The translations under genes were made by a program, and so were the position numbers. A stretch of 39,875 bases of DNA from Methylobacter sp. (GTDB taxonomy: Bacteria; Pseudomonadota; Gammaproteobacteria; Methylococcales; Methylomonadaceae). Position 1 is the first letter of the stretch, and every line of letters starts with the position of its first letter. The notes below the pieces were generated by a model. It was given only the letters and a program-made list of their open reading frames with translations. It had not been told where the DNA came from and searched no databases. The DNA lies in assembly GCA_004299305.1 (NCBI GenBank), contig SCPZ01000085.1, positions 1 through 39,875 on the forward strand. Reading direction: 5' to 3'. Below, piece after piece: positions 1 to 9,100 of the stretch.

Positions 1-150
1 GGAGTTCAATCTGCCGGACAGGCTTTAAGCCTCAGGGATGGCTCGACTTCCTCGCTGCCCTCCCGATGATCAGTCGGGGATTCTGGCTCTTTGAGAGAAC
101 AGAATCAAGATATAAGGGATGACGGGATCCAGGCTACATGGACGTATGCA

Positions 151-277
151 GCTTGCCATCATGCTCTACCTCCTGCATCTATAAAGTCGTGGATACCCGC
201 TTCCCGGCGGGTATGACGAGTTACTTGGAACGTGTGTATAAAGATGAGAGCTGGAGCTTGGGAGCGAGCCAAAAACC
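151..277 (-). repeat. Dispersed intergenic repeat, reverse-oriented copy
   Basis: Read on the minus strand, this matches the copy near 39683-39800 in order: the segment ending GTTATACACAAG (here diverged), a GTCATCCCGGC-type core, TCCACGACT, and GATGCAGGAGGTAGAGCA. The blocks GCTCTACCTCCTGCATC and AGTCGTGGAT on the plus strand are near-exact matches. It has no coding potential and lies beside a receptor cassette, like two other copies in the window. Confidence 0.7.
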
Positions 278-286
278 TTGTGCCTT

Positions 287-319
287 AGACCTTCCAGGTT
301 TTTAAAACCTGGAAGGTCT
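287..319. repeat. Perfect 33-nt palindrome (16-bp stem)
   Basis: The arm AGACCTTCCAGGTTTT and its exact reverse complement AAAACCTGGAAGGTCT are separated by a single T at 303. The stem has no mismatch. It lies about 70 bases past the stop of the minus-strand cheW, so it could act as an mRNA 3'-end hairpin for that operon. Equally it may be a mobile palindromic repeat of the REP type, since no long T-tract follows on the minus strand. Confidence 0.75.
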
Positions 320-391
320 GTCTATCGGCATACCTACATGGTTGCGCTACTGCAAGGCCAGCTTTGCACTCCAATCGCTGCTGTGAGCCCG

Positions 392-934
392 TCACCCCAC
401 CTGTAGCACATCGGCAACCGAAGCCGAACCCGCCGTAGCCAAGGCCGCCATGTCATCCATCGACAGCACCTGCTGGATATTCAGGATGATCACAAACTTG
501 CCGTTAATCTTGCCCATACCGGCGATAAACTCGGCATGAATATGGGTGCCGAAGGTCGGGGGCGGTTCGATCTCGCTGGCTGGAATTTCCAGCACTGCGC
601 TCACCGCATCCACCATTACCCCGACATTCTGGGTTTCATCTCCTGTCGTTACCTCAATAATAATGATGCAGTTGCGCCGTCCTACCTCGGTGGGCTTCTT
701 GCCGAAACGCGCACTCAGGTCAATCACCGGCACCACCGCCCCCCGGAGGTTAATCACTCCACGGATGAAATCCGGCATCCTCGGCACTTCGGTCACTTGA
801 CCGTATTGAATGATCTCCTTGATGCGAACGATGCTGGCGGCATAGATTTCACCGCTCAACATAAAGGTCAGATATTGCTGTTGTTCCTCAAGCGCCTGGC
901 TGTCAGCCGTAGCCGATGCTGTGATTTCATGCAT
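392..934 (-). CDS. cheW: CheW-type chemotaxis coupling protein
   Basis: This is an adaptor that bridges receptor signalling tips and the CheA kinase P5 domain in the cytoplasmic array. One CheW domain covers nearly the whole 180-residue protein. It has the family core [16 protein letters not shown], including the Arg in N-L-R-G, and the closing GKFVIILNI strand. The ATG at 934 is chosen over an in-frame GTG at 940, because the GTG lies inside the AGGAGG ribosome-binding site and the paralogue at 33610 begins at the equivalent Met-His. The gene follows its receptor by nine bases on the minus strand, so both are very likely co-transcribed. It is close in sequence to the cheW at 33610 and far better conserved than the copy at 36592. 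Confidence 0.95.
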   Translation of the reverse strand: MHEITASATADSQALEEQQQYLTFMLSGEIYAASIVRIKEIIQYGQVTEVPRMPDFIRGVINLRGAVVPVIDLSARFGKKPTEVGRRNCIIIIEVTTGDETQNVGVMVDAVSAVLEIPASEIEPPPTFGTHIHAEFIAGMGKINGKFVIILNIQQVLSMDDMAALATAGSASVADVLQVG

Positions 935-939
935 AATCA

Positions 940-945
940 CCTCCT
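940..945 (-). promoter_or_regulatory. Shine-Dalgarno site of cheW overlapping the MCP stop region
   Basis: The minus strand reads TTTTAGGAGGTGATTATGCA: the receptor stop TAG runs directly into AGGAGG, five bases before the cheW ATG. The same TAGGAGG arrangement recurs at 33598, 36580 and 39647. This marks a duplicated junction and points to translational coupling of each receptor with its adaptor. Confidence 0.85.
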
Positions 946-2827
946 AAAACCTGACGAATTCGGCCTCGTTATACGTCGGTCTCGATGCCGCCGTTTTTCT
1001 AGCCGCAGGCTTAAACGGCGCGGCCTTGGACCTGGAAGACGCAGATACCGCACTATCGCCTACGCTAAAGAACTCCATCAGCTCCTGTAATTGCGCGGCT
1101 TGTCCGCTCATCTCTTCCGAGGTGGCGGCCAACTGTTCCGATGAGCTGGCGTTTTGCTGGGTGATTTTGTTCAACTGATCCATCGCAGTGTTGATTTGGC
1201 CGACGCCAGACGATTGCTCTTCCGAGGCCGCCGCGATTTCCTGCACCAGATCGGAGGTTTTCTTGATTGACGGCACGATAGTATCCAGCAGCTTACCGGC
1301 GCTTTCGGCCATCTCGACACTGCCGGAAGCCAGTTCGCCGATTTCCTGTGCGGCAACCTGGCTGCGCTCGGCCAGTTTACGCACTTCGGCGGCGACCACC
1401 GCAAAGCCCTTGCCGTGTTCACCGGCCCTGGCCGCTTCAATCGCCGCGTTCAGGGCCAGCAAGTTGGTTTGGTAGGCAATATCGTCGATAATGCCGATTT
1501 TTCCGGCAATGCTCTTCATCGCGGTCACAGTCTTTTTAACCGCTTCGCCGCCTTGCATCGCCTCGTTGCTGGCTTGGGCCGCCATGCCATCGGTAACTTT
1601 GGCGTTTTCGGTGTTTTGGTTGATCGACGCCGACATCTGTTCGACCGAAGCACTGGTTTCTTCCACCGATGCGGCTTGTTCGCTGGTGGCTTGCGACATG
1701 CTTTGCGCGGTCGAGGAAACTTCCTCGCTGGCCGAGGCGATATTGGCGGCCGCACCGTTCACTTCGCCGATCACTTGCGATAGTTTGGCGACGGTGTTAT
1801 TTAGGCTTTGTTTGACCTGGTCGAATGCCCCCTGATAGTCGCGGGTGACGGTCTGGGTCAAGTCGCCTTGCTCCAGAGCTTGCGATACTTGGATGGTGTC
1901 TTTGAAGGCGGTGTCGACAGTGTCGGATAGTTGGTTGAGCAGTTCGGACAGTTCCTTGGTGTAACCCGCTTTGCCGTTTAGCTCCATCTTGGTGCTGAAA
2001 TCGCCTTTGTTGGCAGCTGCAACGATGGTGGTGATTTCCGAGACGATCTTGGTGAGATTGGCCTGCATCACTTTCATGGCCGCCAGCAATTGGCCGGTTT
2101 CATCGGTGCTGGAAACCTGGATATTAGCTGTCAGGTCGCCTTCGGCAATTTTTTGGGCGGTATCCATGGCTATATTCAGCGGCAAGGTGATGGAGCGTGT
2201 CACCCAAAGGGCGATACCCACACCCATGACAATGGCTATCCCGCCCAAGCTGAACATCAGGTTGCGTGATGCGTTGTAAGCCTCCGCTGCATTCTTCGCA
2301 TCCTCTGCATTGTTCTCTGTCTGGCGCTGTAGGTTGTCATCCAAGGCTTCCTGCCATTTAGTCACCAGCGGCGCAGCCGTCCCCATCAGCAACTGTAGGG
2401 CTTCGGCATCTTTATCGGCAAACGCCAGTTCGATGACTTTGTTGTTCACATCACGGGCATTCTCGGCGGCATCGTCGACAGCTTTACGTAGCGCCCTGCC
2501 TTTTTCGCTGGCCGGGAATTTTTCCAGGTCTTCCCTGGCTTTGTTATAGGCGGCCCGCGCCTTATCCAGCTTGTCCTTTTCCACCTGCATGGCGGCTTTA
2601 TCATCCAGCAAAATTATGGTGCGTAAAATGCGTGACACGATATGGATGTTCTCGGACATGGTGTTGCTTAAGGCCATTTTGACGTTGTTCTCGTTAACGA
2701 TCTGATCCATCTTGTCATTCTGGGACGACATCCCGCTAATGCCGCTATAAATGATGCCGGTCATTAGCAGCAGCACTACACCGAAACCTAATCCGAGACG
2801 CATCCCGACTTTCATATTTTTAAACAT
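944..2827 (-). CDS. Methyl-accepting chemotaxis protein, 4HB sensor, one HAMP-pair unit
   Basis: This is a transmembrane chemoreceptor of 627 residues. A membrane segment (11-31) and a second (189-211) flank a helical periplasmic region of about 155 residues that fits the four-helix-bundle MCP sensor family. A HAMP domain follows (about 209-257). Next comes a 91-residue unit (258-348) made of two HAMP-like segments, with cores [16 protein letters not shown] and [16 protein letters not shown]. The signalling domain runs about 349-585 and its hairpin tip (about 448-484) has the universal [20 protein letters not shown]. The flexible tail ends E-A-E-F-V-R-F, matching the CheR-binding pentapeptide pattern. 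The ligand is unknown. It heads a minus-strand pair with cheW and closely resembles the receptor at 34699, which has the same length. Confidence 0.96.
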   Translation of the reverse strand: MFKNMKVGMRLGLGFGVVLLLMTGIIYSGISGMSSQNDKMDQIVNENNVKMALSNTMSENIHIVSRILRTIILLDDKAAMQVEKDKLDKARAAYNKAREDLEKFPASEKGRALRKAVDDAAENARDVNNKVIELAFADKDAEALQLLMGTAAPLVTKWQEALDDNLQRQTENNAEDAKNAAEAYNASRNLMFSLGGIAIVMGVGIALWVTRSITLPLNIAMDTAQKIAEGDLTANIQVSSTDETGQLLAAMKVMQANLTKIVSEITTIVAAANKGDFSTKMELNGKAGYTKELSELLNQLSDTVDTAFKDTIQVSQALEQGDLTQTVTRDYQGAFDQVKQSLNNTVAKLSQVIGEVNGAAANIASASEEVSSTAQSMSQATSEQAASVEETSASVEQMSASINQNTENAKVTDGMAAQASNEAMQGGEAVKKTVTAMKSIAGKIGIIDDIAYQTNLLALNAAIEAARAGEHGKGFAVVAAEVRKLAERSQVAAQEIGELASGSVEMAESAGKLLDTIVPSIKKTSDLVQEIAAASEEQSSGVGQINTAMDQLNKITQQNASSSEQLAATSEEMSGQAAQLQELMEFFSVGDSAVSASSRSKAAPFKPAARKTAASRPTYNEAEFVRF

Positions 2828-3224
2828 GTTTATTCCTCTTATTGATTTTAAAATTTACCTTGATCTAAGGCTGCATTTCCGTATCTACATTTAATCCCAT
2901 AGCAAAACAGGGTTACGTTTTTTCTGCTGGACTGACTATAGCTAGAGGGTTGTGGAAGATAAATCAAGAAATGCTGATATTGCCCTTGGAAAAAGCTGAA
3001 ATGGCGGTAGGAATTTTCCTAGTGGTGTGAAGCGTGTTTGTGCCGATTCGGTGGTTTTCTCGTTCCTACGTAGCGCGCTCGTCTTTATACACAAGTGTTC
3101 AAGTATACCTCGTTCATGTGCTACGTGGGAATGCCGTACTGGACGCGCTACGTGGGGGATGAGGGGAAGCTCAGCACGAACGGTTTTCACACGCCCCAAC
3201 TGATTTTTTAGGTTCAATGAGCGT
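2828..3224. other. Intergenic region with receptor leader and a repeat copy
   Basis: The minus strand just before the receptor reads ATCAATAAGAGGAATAAAC then ATG. It matches the ATCAATAAGGGGAAT leaders of the receptors at 30352 and 34699. No clear promoter could be fixed. Bases 3057-3165 hold a diverged dispersed-repeat copy. The remaining bases show nothing recognisable, and the small open frames here lack similarity to known proteins. Confidence 0.6.
3057..3165 (+). repeat. Dispersed intergenic repeat, diverged copy
   Basis: It begins TTCTCGTTCCTACGTAGCGC and continues with CTTTATACACAAGTGTTCAA, matching the starts of the copies at 34361 and 39683. An inverted segment GCGCTACGTGGGGG near 3145 can pair with the start (TACGTAGCGC). 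It lies between the receptor and response-regulator genes. Confidence 0.65.
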
Positions 3225-3857
3225 TTATTCGTCGAGCCCATGTTGTACGGCATAATGCACCAAGTGCGCCACGCTCTGGAGATTCATCTTGCCCAGCAAG
3301 TTGGTTTTATGGGTGCTGACAGTCTTGTTGCTGATAGATAAGTGTGCTGCGATTTCATTGTTGCTCTTACCGGCGACAAGTAGGCGAAATACCTTAAACT
3401 CACGATCCGACAGGGTCTCGTGCGGAAGCTTGCCTTCCGGTATCCTGATTTCGTTGACGAGCATTTCAAGCACTTCCTGACTGAAGTATTTTTTGCCGGA
3501 CACCACGTCGCGTACAGCCTCCACTATGACTGCCGACATGCATCCCTTGGTCAGGTAACCGGAGGCTCCAGCCTTAATAAGGCGTATGGCGTATTGATCT
3601 TCCGTGTAATTACTGAAAATAAGTATCGGTAACTTCGGTTTTTCATCACGAAGCTGCTTGAGCACTTCAATGCCGCTTAGGCCGGGCATGTAAATATCGA
3701 GCAGCACCACGTCACAATCGTTGTGTCGAAGCCAATGCAACGCGTTAATACCGTTATCTTGCTCAGCAATGATTGTCATCCCCTGGACTTTTTCAAAGAG
3801 CTTCTTCAAGCCTTGGCGCACGATGTCGTGATCGTCTACGATCAGGATACGTATCAT
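3225..3857 (-). CDS. NarL/FixJ-family response regulator transcription factor
   Basis: This is a two-component DNA-binding regulator of 210 residues, the usual length for the family. The receiver domain (2-118) has the acidic pair D8/D9, the phospho-acceptor D54 in L-L-D-I-Y-M-P-G and the conserved K104. The LuxR-type helix-turn-helix (about 147-208) contains LSDREFKVFRLLVAGKSNNE and ISNKTVSTHKTNLLGKM. It resembles the UvrY/GacA type, although that assignment is only by general appearance. No sensor kinase lies beside it. The start is supported by GGGGA six bases upstream. Its targets cannot be read from the sequence. It is oriented with the receptor cassette downstream but is separated from it by about 400 bases. 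Confidence 0.93.
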   Translation of the reverse strand: MIRILIVDDHDIVRQGLKKLFEKVQGMTIIAEQDNGINALHWLRHNDCDVVLLDIYMPGLSGIEVLKQLRDEKPKLPILIFSNYTEDQYAIRLIKAGASGYLTKGCMSAVIVEAVRDVVSGKKYFSQEVLEMLVNEIRIPEGKLPHETLSDREFKVFRLLVAGKSNNEIAAHLSISNKTVSTHKTNLLGKMNLQSVAHLVHYAVQHGLDE

Positions 3858-3908
3858 AATTTCCCCGTGTTTTTGTTGTTAGTAGGTTGCGGCAACATTA
3901 TTATACTG

Positions 3909-3927
3909 AATCCCTGCCGGGATGACG
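3909..3927 (-). repeat. Core fragment of the dispersed repeat
   Basis: These 19 bases (starting AATCCCTGCCGGGATGACG) are the exact reverse complement of bases 39733-39751. It is a short fragment of the same repeat family, in the promoter region of the response regulator. Confidence 0.65.
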
Positions 3928-3950
3928 GTGGGCGAGGGTATGTAAGTCAA

Positions 3951-3997
3951 AGCTGAACTTTTTGTAAGCATAAAACTACGGTTCAGCTGTTTTTTTA
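3951..3997. other. Inverted repeat AGCTGAAC/GTTCAGCT followed by T-tract
   Basis: Arms at 3951-3958 and 3981-3988 are exact complements with a 22-base spacer, and seven T residues follow at 3990-3996 on the plus strand. It lies between two minus-strand genes. A plus-strand terminator has no obvious gene to serve, so it may be an operator or chance structure. Confidence 0.35.
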
Positions 3998-4014
3998 TAG
4001 GCTATGGTTTGATT

Positions 4015-4527
4015 CTATATATCCATAATCAACATTGGAATGCCGTAAGTTAAAACAAAATAGCTGAACGCTAAAATAATACTCAAGCTCATTTTGTACG
4101 CAAAAAATTGTCGAAAAATATAACCGACAATCGCTAAATACCATCCGACTAATAATACGGCTAGACTGATCGATATTTCTTCCCGGTATTCTTCCTTGTT
4201 CATCACCATCACAAAATCCAATGCTTCTGCGGCAATTGCCAGTGTCATAATGAAATTTTCACAGATAAAAATGGCGGTGAACAGTTGATTAAAATACTGC
4301 CATTTTTTGATAACGAGTAAAAACGTGGCGATGGACGAAAATGCCATGATTGTGCGTAACAGAACTTCCAGTGTGCCATCGGCAGGATCGGCAATCAGGC
4401 CTTCAACAATAAACCCTGAGATAAGGTAAAACGCCACTGTTTTCCACATAAATGATTTGGTGGGTATTAAGTCGGCGGGGTTTTTTATGAACCAGCAGGA
4501 CGAAAGGTATTTGAGTAGTAAGGTCAT
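4015..4527 (-). CDS. Unrecognised multi-pass membrane protein
   Basis: I do not recognise the family. The 170-residue protein has about five hydrophobic segments (near 28-46, 55-73, 82-107, 117-138 and 145-166) with short charged loops, the clearest being NKEEYREEIS. It therefore probably sits in the inner membrane. No catalytic or ligand-binding motif is visible. It is transcribed in the same direction as the response regulator downstream but is separated by about 160 bases that contain repeats, so a shared operon is doubtful. The start codon has only a weak ribosome-binding site. Base composition is more AT-rich than in its neighbours. Confidence 0.75.
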   Translation of the reverse strand: MTLLLKYLSSCWFIKNPADLIPTKSFMWKTVAFYLISGFIVEGLIADPADGTLEVLLRTIMAFSSIATFLLVIKKWQYFNQLFTAIFICENFIMTLAIAAEALDFVMVMNKEEYREEISISLAVLLVGWYLAIVGYIFRQFFAYKMSLSIILAFSYFVLTYGIPMLIMDI

Positions 4528-5105
4528 AGTAAGGTATTTGTATTCAAGAAAAATCGTAAATATTATAGGGTTTATTAGGGGCTATTATAACCGCTGTTAA
4601 AAGATCAATGAAGCTAAGCGGATATGCGTCTTTATTGTTTGTTCGCCGATTAAGCGGGATTCGCGCGGAGGGCAATACTGTTGACTTAAGGTGCTTTCCA
4701 AGCGAGAACATCCCATCAAGAATTTGAGCCATAGCTGCGTAGATCGGACCTGCGGACAAGCCGATCCGGGCTTGCAAAGCCGCACCTGCACAAGGTATTA
4801 TATGGTTTGGAATACGGATGAAAAATTCTTTAATCTCAGTAAGTCTATATTTTTAAAATATTTATAATCAATTAGTTATAAGTTATTTGGCTTAAGCTTG
4901 ATAACTAGATTCTTTAAAAACACGCCTTAGGCAAGGCGCTGTTGTTTCCGGCATACTAATCATGATCAAGCTCAAGCTCAGGCTAGCGTTACTGTAGATT
5001 TGAACGAGAGGCGCCTTTTAAGGTGCTGATAATAAATGTTTTCAGATTCAGAATTGCTGCTTTAACTTCAATCTTGCTTACACGAAATTTGGGATACCCT
5101 ATTTA
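4528..5105. other. Gene-free, AT-rich stretch between divergent genes
   Basis: The flanking genes diverge, so promoters for both probably lie here. Short hairpins are visible at 4923-4938 (CGCCTT/AAGGCG) and about 5011-5026 (GCGCC/GGTGC). Open frames on the minus strand at 4544-4791 have no recognisable similarity and are not called. Confidence 0.5.
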
Positions 5106-6095
5106 ATGAAATTACCGAAATGTATCCTCGTCGTCGGTGGTGCTGGTTACATCGGCTCCCACATGGTTTGGCTTTTAGGCCAGAAAGGTGTCGACGTCGT
5201 CACTCTCGACAATCTCTCCAGTGGCCACCGCGATGCTGTATTGCACGGACAGTTCGTGCAAGGCGATATAGCCGACCGACTGATACTTGACAAAGTGTTC
5301 CGCGAGCATAAATTTGATGCAGTTATGCATTTCGCCTCCTTTATTCAGGTGGGCGAATCGGTGCAAGATCCCGCCAAATATTATCAAAACAACGTCGTCA
5401 ATACCCTCAATCTGCTCAATGCGATGCGCGCCCATGGTGTGGATAAATTCATTTTTTCATCCACCGCCGCCATTTTTGGTGAGCCGGAATACATCCCTAT
5501 CGACGAAGCTCATCCCAAGCGGCCCATTAATCCTTATGGCTGGAGCAAGCTTATGGTGGAGCAGGCGTTAGCTGATTATGATCGCGCATATAATCTTAAA
5601 TCGGTCTGTTTACGTTACTTCAACGCAGCGGGTGCGCATCCCGACGGCCTGCTTGGCGAACGGCACGATCCCGAAACCCACCTGATTCCTTTGATTTTGC
5701 AGGCCGCCTCCGGCTGTCGTCCGCATATTACTGTTTTCGGTCGCGATTATGACACCCCGGATGGCACCTGCATCCGGGACTATGTTCATATTCTCGATTT
5801 GGCGGAAGCTCATTGGCTGGCCTTGCAATACCTACAGTCAGGAGGAAAAACTACCGCCTATAATCTGGGCAACGGTAACGGCTATTCAGTCAACGAAGTC
5901 ATTGATACCGCTCGCCGTATTACCGGGCATGTTATCCCTGTTCAGGAAGGAGAGCGCCGCGATGGCGATCCTGCACGTCTAGTGGCAGAGGCAGCCAAAA
6001 TAAAGCAAGAGTTAGGCTGGCAGCCGGTTTACGCTGACTTAAATGCCATCGTTGAACATGCTTGGCGTTGGGATGCCTTGAATTTGCAGCATTAA
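5106..6095 (+). CDS. galE: UDP-glucose 4-epimerase
   Basis: The enzyme interconverts UDP-glucose and UDP-galactose through an NAD-dependent 4-keto intermediate in the cytoplasm. It is a 329-residue extended short-chain dehydrogenase. The NAD-binding glycine motif GGAGYIGSH lies at 11-19. The catalytic S119/T120 are in FSSTAAIFGEP, and Y144 with K148 form the Y-x-x-x-K pair in NPYGWSK. RYFNAAGAHPDG and GTCIRDYVHILDLAEAH are the family's substrate-binding stretches. Length is close to the usual 330-340. Just downstream lies a giant glycosyltransferase with a GT31-like module, a family that includes galactosyltransferases, so this epimerase may supply its donor. The ribosome-binding site is weak. 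Confidence 0.95.
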   Translation: MKLPKCILVVGGAGYIGSHMVWLLGQKGVDVVTLDNLSSGHRDAVLHGQFVQGDIADRLILDKVFREHKFDAVMHFASFIQVGESVQDPAKYYQNNVVNTLNLLNAMRAHGVDKFIFSSTAAIFGEPEYIPIDEAHPKRPINPYGWSKLMVEQALADYDRAYNLKSVCLRYFNAAGAHPDGLLGERHDPETHLIPLILQAASGCRPHITVFGRDYDTPDGTCIRDYVHILDLAEAHWLALQYLQSGGKTTAYNLGNGNGYSVNEVIDTARRITGHVIPVQEGERRDGDPARLVAEAAKIKQELGWQPVYADLNAIVEHAWRWDALNLQH

Positions 6096-6149
6096 TATAT
6101 TGGGTTTGTTATCAACACCCTGCGTCATTGATTACTAGAGTTTCGCCAA

Positions 6150-9100
6150 ATGAAAAGCACTGAAAATAATACCAAGACCCCGGCTAAATCAGCCGCTAGA
6201 AAAAAAACAGCTGACAACAAAAAAACCTCTCCTAAACCCGTCGACACAGAAGTAAAAAAAGTTGCAGGTCTGGAATCCCCGATTTGGGTGCGGAATCCAG
6301 CGGGGCAAATACTTTGTGGATTAAAGGTTGATGAAGCCGTTTGGGGAAGCAATGAAATACGCATCCACGGCTGGTTGGTCGGGGCGCTTGATGAAATCGC
6401 GCTAAGGATAAATGGGAAAAACGTGACCGCCACATTTTCCAGAATGGCTAGGCCGGATGTTGCTCAAGCCCTTGGCATTAAAGAACATGCGGCCGGTTTC
6501 GGCTTTCAGTTGGTAGCAAGTCCGCCTTCCGTGAAGACAACTGACGATAAGCTGTCGCTTTATTGGTCGGCAGGAGCCGAGTTGGGCGAGATTGCTTTAC
6601 TTGAGGAAAATATGGCTGAATCAAGCACTCCCTCGCCACGGAAAGCGGTCTTAGCTGAGCCAAAGTATCATTTGGACAAGATAGAAGGTCCCTATCTACA
6701 CGGCTGGATGGCGGTTGGCGGGCTCTCCGTTCAAAAGATAGCCATTAAGGCGGGTGACCGTATCATTGAGTGTGAAGTTCTGAAAAAAGACCGTAAGGAT
6801 GCAGCTGCCGCGCTCGGCATTGATGCCGTTGATTTGGGATTTCAACTTGCCATTCCCGGCTATATCTGGGAGGAAATTCCCGTAGATGCCCCGCCCCATA
6901 TTCAATTGCTGGCAAATGGACTGCCTTTGGCTAATATTGCCTTTACGCGCAAAGGTATTGTCGAATGGATTGAAAAGCTGGTTGAGATGCCGCAGGACAG
7001 AAAAAAAATCGGCTTAGCGGATGACGGGAAGGAAGTCGCGCTAATCAAGGAAGTTGAGCTAACAGATGACAGCGAGAAACAATATCTCGTTCTTCTCGCT
7101 TTGGAGCATGTTCGTTACGGCGGCTTGTCCAAGCTGCTCACGCCAAGAACACTGGGCCTTATGCAGGAATTCGCCACCAAGATGAATTTGGTGGAATTTC
7201 TTCCTGTGGGGGATGTGGATTCTAAAAAAATGCAGCCTGCCGAGTCTTTCAGCCAGCTGTTGCACTGGAAAGCGTTAAGTACCCTCAATGAACGATTGAG
7301 CACCGCAGATTCACCAAACGCAGTGTTTGCTGCCGTGGTAGATGTCATGCATGAACTCGATTTGCCCGAGGAAATCAAGAATCATTATCTGGAATCGATC
7401 ATTCCCACTCTTTGTCGACATGATGTTTTCTTTCGGCTGCGTGAGTTAATCGATCTTGCTCGTTGGCATCATTACGATGATATAGACAGCGCCTGGGGGT
7501 TGACCATCGCCTTGCCCGCTCTAGTAATTGATCGCAAAATTTTGCATGCTGTCAATGTGCTCGGAAAATTAAGAAAAAATCTGGATCATACCTGGGTTAA
7601 CACAGAATGCTTTCATTTCTCTGTTAAAGAGGTTAATCGACAATTACTTGCAGGCCAATTAGAGACCGAACAGGCTGAAAAATTCGGTCGTGCCGTTATT
7701 GCTGTCGTTGATAGCTTTCGAGGGGAGTGGTTCTCTCGGCTCCATGACCGCGAATTGATTCATGCAGTCGTTGCGTTGCTTGATGCATTCGATGCTTATA
7801 CGGATCGTTTCCGCATAGACTTGATCGAAGCCTTGATCCGCAATTATGGACTGGTGCCTGAATTTTGGCAGATCATGGTTAAAACACACCCCGGTTTTTA
7901 CAATGTAGAACTTGATCGCGCCCGAGTTCATTGGCAACGCCTCCATGAAGTATTGGAAAGTCGTCAGGCTTTACATGAACAACTGGATCAATTATTGCGG
8001 CCTTTAAGCTATTTTCGTGCTTTGGAAAATCCTGAAACTGTCATCTTCCTGCGGGAACTGGTGATGAATGGTGTGCCTCAGCACAACGGCAACCTTACTT
8101 ATGCTGGGCGGGCGCTCATTGAAATGTTGCTTGAAGATACTCAGGAAGGTGTGCGGATCGCCGCCTTCCCTCTGGCTGAGTCGAACAGTTTGCAAGCGTG
8201 CTTTCCTGAGAGCAGCCGTTATTTGCTGCGAACCTTACGTGAACTCACTCCGCACTCCAGAAGTGCGTATTATCAAGCGCAGAGCGAAGCCGGACGTCTT
8301 ATTCAGCAGATTTTGTTGGTAAGCTCTGATAATGATACGCTGGCGGAGGGGCTGAAAGCCCTGCGTTGTTATTCGGTTATTTTAAATAATTGGTCGTCTC
8401 AATTCCTATCGGTGGATTTGCAAGTATTGATATACGAGCTGGGTCGCAGGGTTGGTCTTGCCAAAGACAGCGAATTGCATGCAATTGCCGGAAAGATAAG
8501 CAAAACCATTGCTGAAACGAAGCCGGATTGGTTTTTGCCGGCGCCGGTTCAGGCAGCGCTTGCCAGACTGAATCGATATGCGGGCGACGATGTAATGATC
8601 CGTGCTTTTCTCGCAGATATGCAGCAATTGATTACGCGCAAATTCGGCGATACGCACGATTTTTTGTTTGAATTACCGAAAGTCCAAGCGCTCACTTCCA
8701 GCGGAACGGGTTTTCCAAGCGATACCCTGGTTGTTATTTACTCCTGCCGTAAATATCTCGATACCCGCATTGCCGCGATCCGCAGCACTTGGGTGCAAGA
8801 CCTTAAGGACCGCAACATTCCCTATTTGATTTTAGTGGGCGACGGTGAGGATACTATCGATGGTGATGTGCTGGAGCTTAATGTGTCAGACACATACGAG
8901 GATCTGCCGAAAAAAACACTGAAGCTTTTCGACTGGGTGTTGAATAACACCGCGTTCCAGTATGTATACAAGATCGACGACGACTGCTACTTGGAAGTGC
9001 CCCGTTTTTTCGATACCCTGACGTATCGCAAGCATTTTTATTACGGTCGAGTCATTCAGCGAGGCATTGGTAGTATGGATCGTGCTTGGCACCAGCTGAA

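Larger units (their letters stand above)
1..391. other. Gene-free stretch downstream of cheW, rich in repeats
   Basis: No convincing reading frame is seen here. The stretch holds a reverse-oriented copy of a dispersed repeat (about 151-277) and a perfect palindrome (287-319), both described separately. Bases 1-150 contain GC-rich low-complexity sequence and the phrase GGGATGACGGGATCC, which also looks repeat-derived. Confidence 0.6.

Noticed and set aside
536-1090. Plus-strand open frame of 184 codons over cheW and the receptor tail
   Set aside because: It is antisense to two clear genes and has no recognisable domain.
2942-3253. Minus-strand open frame between receptor and response regulator
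   Set aside because: It is mostly translated repeat sequence and overlaps the response-regulator end.
4544-4791. Two overlapping minus-strand frames upstream of the membrane protein
   Set aside because: They show no similarity, no ribosome-binding site and conflict with each other.
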